This document shows, piece after piece, positions 5,850 to 9,631 of a stretch of 9,631 nucleotides of DNA; the first letter of the stretch is position 1, and each line of letters starts with the position of its first letter. This stretch comes from DATDRQ01 sp035291645 (lineage in GTDB: Bacteria; Chloroflexota; Anaerolineae; Anaerolineales; UBA4823). Location: contig DATDRQ010000094.1 in NCBI GenBank assembly GCA_035291645.1, positions 1-9,631 on the forward strand, in the 5' to 3' direction. Made by a program: the position numbers and the translations under genes. The notes under the pieces are model-generated. The model worked only from the letters and a program-made list of their open reading frames with translations. It was not told the DNA's origin and did no database searches.

Positions 5850-6301
5850 GGACGTTTGCCTTTCGGTCGCCGCGCCTTCTTCGTAGGGCGGGATTCAGGG
5901 CAAGCGAAGCTTGCCATCCCGCCGCTTTCGCCATTTTCGGCGCCGACGGCGGGTTGGGAAACCCGCCCTACGGGAATGCCGGTTATTTGGCGGGATTCAG
6001 TCCCGCCATTTTCGGCGCCGACGGCGGCTTGGGAAAGCCGCCCTACCGGCTCCTGTAGGGCGGGATTCCATCCCGCCGGTATGGCGTCGTCATGGCCGGC
6101 AGCTTCTTCCGGCTCCGGCAGGTCCACCAGCCAGGCCTGGGCCCGGCGCAGCAGCTCCTCCGGGTAGCGCAACTTGCGCCCATCTGGCGCGATCAGCACC
6201 ACGCCGGACAGGCCTTCGTCGCGGAAGCCGAGCAGTTCTTCGGGCTGGCAGCCGAGCAGGGCGGCGGCCAGCGCCTTGCGATCTACGATCGGGTTTTCCA
6301 T
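5846..6301 (-). CDS. Small phage protein with repeat-derived insert
   Basis: The ATG at 6301 is chosen because GAGGAGGTG (6305-6313) lies three bases upstream; the longer reading from 6349 only translates an intergenic repeat. Of 151 residues, 1-70 look native (ELLGFRDEGLSGVVLIAPDG, then YPEELLRRAQAWLVDLPEPE), and the last 11 form a basic tail (KKARRPKGKRP). Residues from about 74 to 140 are translated from GC-rich hairpin repeats; the near-identical peptides PVGRLSQAAVGAENG and PVGRVSQPAVGAENG mark the two copies. The ancestral protein was probably 80-90 residues. The start of the next gene overlaps its stop. The native part is unrecognised; Lys/Arg tails of this kind occur in small virion proteins. 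Confidence 0.65.
   Translation of the reverse strand: MENPIVDRKALAAALLGCQPEELLGFRDEGLSGVVLIAPDGRKLRYPEELLRRAQAWLVDLPEPEEAAGHDDAIPAGWNPALQEPVGRLSQAAVGAENGGTESRQITGIPVGRVSQPAVGAENGESGGMASFACPESRPTKKARRPKGKRP
5883..6077. repeat. GGCGGGAT/GCCATTTTCGGCGCC repeat cluster inside a gene
   Basis: Four hairpins lie in tandem. The first is GGCGGGAT...ATCCCGCC (5887-5923), with an inner GGCAAGC/GCTTGCC stem. Then come two copies of a 42-bp unit, at 5930-5971 and 6005-6046, which differ only at two positions that pair with each other (G5953-C5962 versus C6028-G6037). GGCGGGA/TCCCGCC (5989-6007) lies between the two units, and GTAGGGCGGGAT...ATCCCGCC (6055-6077) closes the cluster. The same GGCGGGAT hairpin recurs at 9359-9377. 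Confidence 0.85.
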
Positions 6302-6315
6302 CCACACCTCCTCTC

Positions 6316-6355
6316 CAACGTTTGAACGTTCAAACGTTCGAACGTTCAAACGTTG
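6316..6355. repeat. Octamer-period AACGTT array
   Basis: AACGTT occurs at 6317, 6325, 6333, 6341 and 6349, exactly every 8 bases. The two-base spacers are TG, CA, CG and CA. The whole 40-bp block is almost its own reverse complement. It fills the gap between the structural protein gene and the ribosome-binding site of the gene starting at 6301. Confidence 0.9.
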
Positions 6356-6373
6356 TACCTCCGCGCCCTTGCG

Positions 6374-6883
6374 TTAGAGTCTTAACGTGTAATTGGCCCG
6401 CGCCCCGAACAGCTTGAAGACCGTCGTTGCGGCGGCGTCCACCACCAGCTCGATATGGTAGGCGGCCTCATGGTCGACCCAGACCGGCGTGGCGAGCGTC
6501 AGGGTCAGCTTATGCTCGCCGGTCGCCTTGCGCTCGGCAGCCGTGTCGTGGGCTGCGTCCAGGGTCGCCGTGACCGCAGCTGCCGAATTGGCCGTCCCGC
6601 TGGCGGCCAGCGTGTCGGCATACAGGGAGACGCTGGCGAAGTCGTCCGCCGCAGCCGTAGCGATCGAGTACCACACGTCAATCGACTGCAGGCAGGCGCC
6701 CTTGAGAGCGGCTGAGTTCGACGGCAGCAGCACCGGGATGCCGATCGTGAAACTGGCGTCCGCCGCCGTGCGGCTCTTGCACCACACGTTGGAGGCCAGC
6801 GCGTCGGCCCAGGTCCCCGCCGAGAACCCCGCCGCGGCAGGCGGGATGAACTGGCTCATGGCTGTATCGTGTACGTATCCCAT
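6374..6883 (-). CDS. Phage structural protein next to the capsid gene
   Basis: This is a 169-residue protein, Ala/Thr-rich, with alternating hydrophobic residues that suggest a beta sandwich. Examples are FTIGIPVLLP, VWYSIATAAADDFASVSLYAD, HKLTLTLATPVWV and AYHIELVVDAA. There is no signal peptide or membrane segment. AAGGAGGTG (6888-6896) precedes the ATG by four bases. It follows the capsid gene in transcription order, where phages often encode a head decoration or related virion protein. That role is inferred from position and composition only; I do not recognise a family. Confidence 0.6.
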   Translation of the reverse strand: MGYVHDTAMSQFIPPAAAGFSAGTWADALASNVWCKSRTAADASFTIGIPVLLPSNSAALKGACLQSIDVWYSIATAAADDFASVSLYADTLAASGTANSAAAVTATLDAAHDTAAERKATGEHKLTLTLATPVWVDHEAAYHIELVVDAAATTVFKLFGARANYTLRL

Positions 6884-6903
6884 CTTGCACCTCCTTCTTT
6901 TGG

Positions 6904-6992
6904 GTTGAAAGGTTTGAAGGTTAGAAAGTTTACAAGTTGGTAACCTTCATGCCAACAAGTTGGCCACCTTCCAACTTGTAAACCTGGAAACC
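6904..6992. repeat. Octamer-period GTT/AAC array with dyad symmetry
   Basis: GTT occurs at 6904, 6912, 6920, 6928 and 6936, and AAC at 6973, 6981 and 6989, both every 8 bases. GTTTACAAGTTGG (6928-6940) pairs perfectly with CCAACTTGTAAAC (6971-6983). A smaller hairpin, GCCAAC-AA-GTTGGC, lies inside at 6951-6964. It fills the gap between the capsid gene and the next phage gene. Confidence 0.85.
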
Positions 6993-6997
6993 AGCCG

Positions 6998-9088
6998 TCA
7001 GACCACATTGCTTTTATGTAACGCCCGGAAGTCCTGCACCAGGATGGCGATGAAGTGGCGCACCTTGATGCGGTGCTCGTCGTTCATGAACACCGCCGGG
7101 CTGAGCTCGTCGCCGGCGATGAACACCTCCGGCAGCAGCCCGAAGCGCTCGCACACCACGATGCCCGGCACCAGGCGCGGGTCGACCACGGCGGCCCAGT
7201 CGCTGGCGTCGGTCCACTCCGGCACCACCACCACGTCGCCCAGGACGCCGCGCTGCAGGTTCTCTGAGTGGATGTTGGCGGCGTTCTGCCACTCCGGGTA
7301 GAGGATCTGCATGGCGGTCAGCTTGAGCTGGCGCGGCGCCAGCAGGAAGCGCGGCTCGATCGCCATCGGCGCCCCGCTGCCGTAGTAGCCGCTCTCCTGC
7401 GCCACCAGCATGGGCTGGGCGTAGACTGCGCCGGCGACGTTCTCCCATTCGGTCGAGGAGAGAGCCGCCGTCCTTAGATTCGCGTGCCCGCCGGCGGTGG
7501 TGACCGCGGTGGCGTTGAACAGCGCCCCGCCATCCGCCAGGGTCGGGCCGATCCCCGAGCTGTCGCTGAAGACCGCCGCCACCAGGGCCGAGATGCGCCG
7601 CAGCCCGGCCTTGGCCAGCTCCCTGGGATAGAGCGACAGCTTGCGGGTGTCGTCGCGGTCGATCAGCTCCAGGGTGAGCGGGATGTAGCCGCCGTACTTG
7701 GTGAAGCTGGCGGTCTCGTAGGTGTCGCCGACCTTGAGTTCGGTGTACTCGCCGCCCTCGGCGACGGAGGGCAGCACCCCGACCGTGCCGACCAGCACCC
7801 CGGTCACCTGGTTGAGGCTCTCGAAGTGCTCCTGGGCGGTGATGCGCTGCCACCAGTCGTAGCCTGCCCGGCCCAGCTCGTCCCACTGCCGGGCGATGAC
7901 CTTGTTCATGGCGTTGCGCACCAGCCCGGTGAAGTTGGCGGTGGTCGCCAGCTGGACCCGGTCGGCGTAGTAGCCTCCGTACAGCTCCCGGTCGCCGGTC
8001 AGCAGCATGTATAGCTCGCGGATACCCGACAGGCGGGCTGCCCGCAGGTTCTCGCTGCCTTGGGCGCGCGGCGCGCCGAGCAGGTCGTCCACGGCTGCCT
8101 GGAGCTGGTCCTCGCTGGTGAACATGCCCGAGAGGCGCGGGCCGTGCACCGCCGTCCCGCCCTGCAGGTCGGCTGCCAGCTGGCGCAGCCCGTCGATGGC
8201 GGATTGCAGCTCAACCTGGGTAAAGACCCGCCCGGCGAACTGCGCCCGCAGGTGCTCGGCAGCCGGGGCGGGCAGGCGGGCCGCCGCCAGAGCCGAGTCG
8301 AGCAGGTAGGTACACACCTGCAGGCGCGCCTGCTGGATCTGATCGGTTTGAACGGCTTGATCGGCCGGGGTCGTCTGCCTCTCGGCGGGGGGAGCTGCCG
8401 TAGGGGCGCCGCCTGGGGCGGTACTGCTCACGAATTCATCCATCATTTCACCTCCTTGATCGTTGGGATCGATTGAAACCGTCTGAATTTGGGCTGCGCC
8501 GTTGAGACTGCGCAGAAAAGCTCCGCCGCGCGCCGGGTTGAAGACCAGCGACAGGTCGACCACACGCACGATCTGCTGGACCTGGCGCCCGCGGGCGGTA
8601 AATACGATGTCGGCCGAGAACCCGATCGGGGGCATGTTTTTTCGCACGGTGGCGTCGGCCGAAAATTGCTCGGCGGCGCTACCGCCTGCACCTGTCTCCG
8701 CCAGCAGCTGCTGCCCGAGCCCGGCGACCAGCTCCCCGCTGGGTCCAAAGGTGTGCAGCTCCAGGCGGACGCCCTGGTCGATCGCCGACCAGCGCGGCGC
8801 CCGGCAGACCCCGCACAGGTCTCGCAGCGAGCGCACACCGGCGGGGTTGCCGGCCTGGCCCCAACCGGCATGGTCGAGGAAGCAGGCCGCTCCCTCCCAC
8901 AGCGGCAGCGAGGCGCGCAGGACGGCCTCGGAGAATTGCCAGCCGTTTCCGTCCCCGGCGGTGATCGCCAGGATCTCGAAGCGCCCGCCCTCGCCACTGA
9001 GAGCCGTCCCGCCGAAGCGGGCGCGCACCTGGGTCAGGCCGTTGAGGTCTGGTGCCGCAGTGTGTCGTGCCTGGGTTATCACTGCCAT
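6998..9088 (-). CDS. Prohead protease / scaffold / major capsid fusion protein
   Basis: This is a 696-residue protein in three parts. Residues 1-205 resemble a prohead maturation protease of the Mu GpI/S78 type: the proposed His 73 (FLDHAGW), Ser 158 (IGFSAD), and the closing VVDLSLVFNPARGGA at about 176-190. Residues 206-345 are linker- and helix-rich (Pro/Ala/Gln stretch 220-250, then helices), typical of a scaffold or delta domain. Residues 350-696 resemble Mu-gpT/HK97-fold capsid proteins, for example YGGYIPLTLELIDRDDTRKL at 465-484, RFLLAPRQLKLTAMQILYP at 580-598 and a final VRHFIAILVQDFRAL. GGAGGTGA (9093-9100) sets the start. A second strong start site lies inside, at residues 215/216. 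The protein should assemble the head shell and process it. The protease part is less certain than the capsid part. Confidence 0.8.
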   Translation of the reverse strand: MAVITQARHTAAPDLNGLTQVRARFGGTALSGEGGRFEILAITAGDGNGWQFSEAVLRASLPLWEGAACFLDHAGWGQAGNPAGVRSLRDLCGVCRAPRWSAIDQGVRLELHTFGPSGELVAGLGQQLLAETGAGGSAAEQFSADATVRKNMPPIGFSADIVFTARGRQVQQIVRVVDLSLVFNPARGGAFLRSLNGAAQIQTVSIDPNDQGGEMMDEFVSSTAPGGAPTAAPPAERQTTPADQAVQTDQIQQARLQVCTYLLDSALAAARLPAPAAEHLRAQFAGRVFTQVELQSAIDGLRQLAADLQGGTAVHGPRLSGMFTSEDQLQAAVDDLLGAPRAQGSENLRAARLSGIRELYMLLTGDRELYGGYYADRVQLATTANFTGLVRNAMNKVIARQWDELGRAGYDWWQRITAQEHFESLNQVTGVLVGTVGVLPSVAEGGEYTELKVGDTYETASFTKYGGYIPLTLELIDRDDTRKLSLYPRELAKAGLRRISALVAAVFSDSSGIGPTLADGGALFNATAVTTAGGHANLRTAALSSTEWENVAGAVYAQPMLVAQESGYYGSGAPMAIEPRFLLAPRQLKLTAMQILYPEWQNAANIHSENLQRGVLGDVVVVPEWTDASDWAAVVDPRLVPGIVVCERFGLLPEVFIAGDELSPAVFMNDEHRIKVRHFIAILVQDFRALHKSNVV
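8441..8457 (-). promoter_or_regulatory. Internal ribosome-binding site and start in the fusion gene
   Basis: AAGGAGGTG (8457-8449 on the - strand) lies just before two in-frame ATGs at 8446 and 8443 (Met 215, Met 216), the second at better spacing. Initiation here would give a 481-residue protein (8443-6998) with scaffold and capsid but no protease. The site is as strong as those of the module's other genes and sits at the predicted domain border. Confidence 0.7.
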
Positions 9089-9112
9089 GTATTCACCTCC
9101 GCAAAGTTTTTT

Positions 9113-9170
9113 CGTAGTGACGACTTCAGTCGTTCTTGGTGACCTGGAAACGACTAAAGTCGTTACTACG
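9113..9170. repeat. CGTAGTNACGACTNNAGTCGTT inverted repeat
   Basis: Bases 9113-9134 match the reverse complement of 9149-9170 at 20 of 22 positions. Each arm also folds on itself: CGAC-TTCA-GTCG at 9121-9132 and CGAC-TAAA-GTCG at 9151-9162. It lies upstream of the capsid fusion gene. Confidence 0.8.
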
Positions 9171-9201
9171 GGCTTTTGTCATTCTGACTGGCCCACGCCT
9201 G

Positions 9202-9249
9202 CGAATAAATTCGGCGTCTGTCCGGCTCTCAAACCCGCTAAAGCGGGTT
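9202..9249. repeat. Two TAAA-loop mini-hairpins
   Basis: CGAA-TAAA-TTCG (9202-9213) and AACCCGC-TAAA-GCGGGTT (9232-9249) have different stems but the same TAAA centre as the hairpin at 9151-9162. Confidence 0.7.
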
Positions 9250-9259
9250 GCTTCTCCGG

Positions 9260-9319
9260 GTAGGGGCGGGTCTGGATCATCCTTCAAGCGTTTCACCGAT
9301 CAATTGAAGACCCGCCCCT
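9260..9319. repeat. AGGGGCGGGTCT inverted repeat
   Basis: AGGGGCGGGTCT (9262-9273) is perfectly complementary to AGACCCGCCCCT (9308-9319), with 34 bases between. With the preceding GT it resembles the hairpin at 2554-2584. Confidence 0.75.
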
Positions 9320-9358
9320 GCAGGTTGTTCTAACCCATTGTTTCAACGCCCGTGCTCC

Positions 9359-9377
9359 GGCGGGATAGAATCCCGCC
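9359..9377. repeat. GGCGGGAT hairpin
   Basis: GGCGGGAT (9359-9366) pairs with ATCCCGCC (9370-9377) around the loop AGA, and is followed by CTAC. It is the same family as the hairpins inside the gene at 5846-6301. Confidence 0.75.
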
Positions 9378-9392
9378 CTACGAGTGCCGTCG

Positions 9393-9435
9393 AACGTTCG
9401 AACGTTTTAACGTTCCAACCTGCCAACCGGCTAAC
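9393..9435. repeat. Octamer-period array decaying into a gene end
   Basis: AACGTT occurs at 9393, 9401 and 9409. AAC then keeps the same 8-base register at 9417, 9425 and, as the degenerate last unit, AAC at 9433-9435, which overlaps the stop codon of the portal-like gene (9431-9433). Confidence 0.7.
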
Positions 9436-9631
9436 CCTGCCGCGCCCGCTCCAGCAGCTGGTTCACGTCGACTACCTCGCCGGCGAAGCGGTAGGCCAGG
9501 CGCAGCAGCTCGGCGTCGTCGATCAGGCCGCGCTCGTGCAATCCGCTGAAGGCGGCGATCACTTTGGCGGCGGCTTCAGCCAGCTCGGCGTTGTCGCGTG
9601 TGCTGATGTCTGTCCCGCGAGCGGCGATCTA
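9431..9631 (-). CDS. C-terminal end of a probable phage portal protein, partial
   Basis: A 65-residue reading runs from 9628 down to the stop at 9431-9433. It begins IAARGTDISTRDNAELAEAA, goes on through IAAFSGLHERGLIDDAELLRLAYRFAGE, and ends VNQLLERARQG. Helical ends of this type (an acidic-basic helix, 'G-I-D--E-L-L', 'FAGE') are what I expect at the C-terminus of portal proteins, and portal just before protease/capsid is the usual gene order. There is no start codon apart from an internal GTG, so it is the tail of a longer gene. However, an in-frame TAG occupies the last three bases of the window (9629-9631), so the gene may be broken there. Confidence 0.5.

Noticed and set aside
5160..6167. 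335-codon + strand ORF opposite the adaptor gene
   Set aside because: Antisense shadow of the gene at 5157-5849, running on into the repeat cluster; no ribosome site and biased composition.
6302..6349. Extended N-terminus (MNVRTFERSNV...) of the small phage protein
   Set aside because: These residues translate the AACGTT array; the ATG at 6301 has a strong ribosome site directly upstream.
7014..7886. Alternative - strand ORF inside the capsid gene
   Set aside because: Frame-shifted shadow of the fusion gene, with Arg/Gly/Ala-rich sequence and no motif.

Overview
The window looks like a chromosome segment from a GC-rich environmental bacterium, most likely a member of the Chloroflexota (Anaerolineae-like). 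This is inferred from three things: the form of the class III cyclase (N-terminal four-Cys motif plus cyclase domain), the extracellular propeller protein ending in an 'IYLPF' type tail, and many short-period palindromic intergenic repeats. No rRNA or tRNA gene was seen to test the assignment.

Left third (1-4622), host-type genes. Bases 1-493 hold two diverged fragments of one membrane-protein family, placed as an inverted repeat. A two-gene unit follows on the + strand: an antibiotic-biosynthesis-monooxygenase (ABM) fold protein (620-1006) and a class III adenylate/guanylate cyclase (1023-1804). The cyclase is broken by a small frame-shifting deletion. A DinB/YfiT-like gene (1886-2392, -) converges on it. 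Next come a secreted protein with seven tandem beta-propeller blades (2588-3991, -) and, divergently, a PhnB-like VOC protein (4206-4622, +). The last two genes are visibly less GC-rich than their surroundings.

Right half (4730-9631), a phage head module, all on the - strand. In transcription order it has the C-terminal end of a probable portal protein, a prohead protease/scaffold/major capsid fusion of 696 aa, a small structural protein, a small protein with a basic tail, a probable head-tail adaptor, and a small protein with an H-type-lectin-like end. After that it stops abruptly against the VOC gene. No tail-tube, tape-measure, lysis, integrase or terminase gene is visible here, although the upstream side is cut by the window edge.

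Three things deserve attention. First, the protease/capsid fusion has a near-perfect internal Shine-Dalgarno and in-frame Met at residues 215/216, exactly where the protease part ends, so a separate scaffold-capsid protein is probably also made. Second, the gaps between the phage genes are filled with repeats. One family is arrays with an exact 8-nt period and dyad symmetry, and a related 7-nt-period family lies near the host genes. Third, another repeat family has entered the coding frame of one phage gene, where its two copies show a compensatory base-pair change in the stem.
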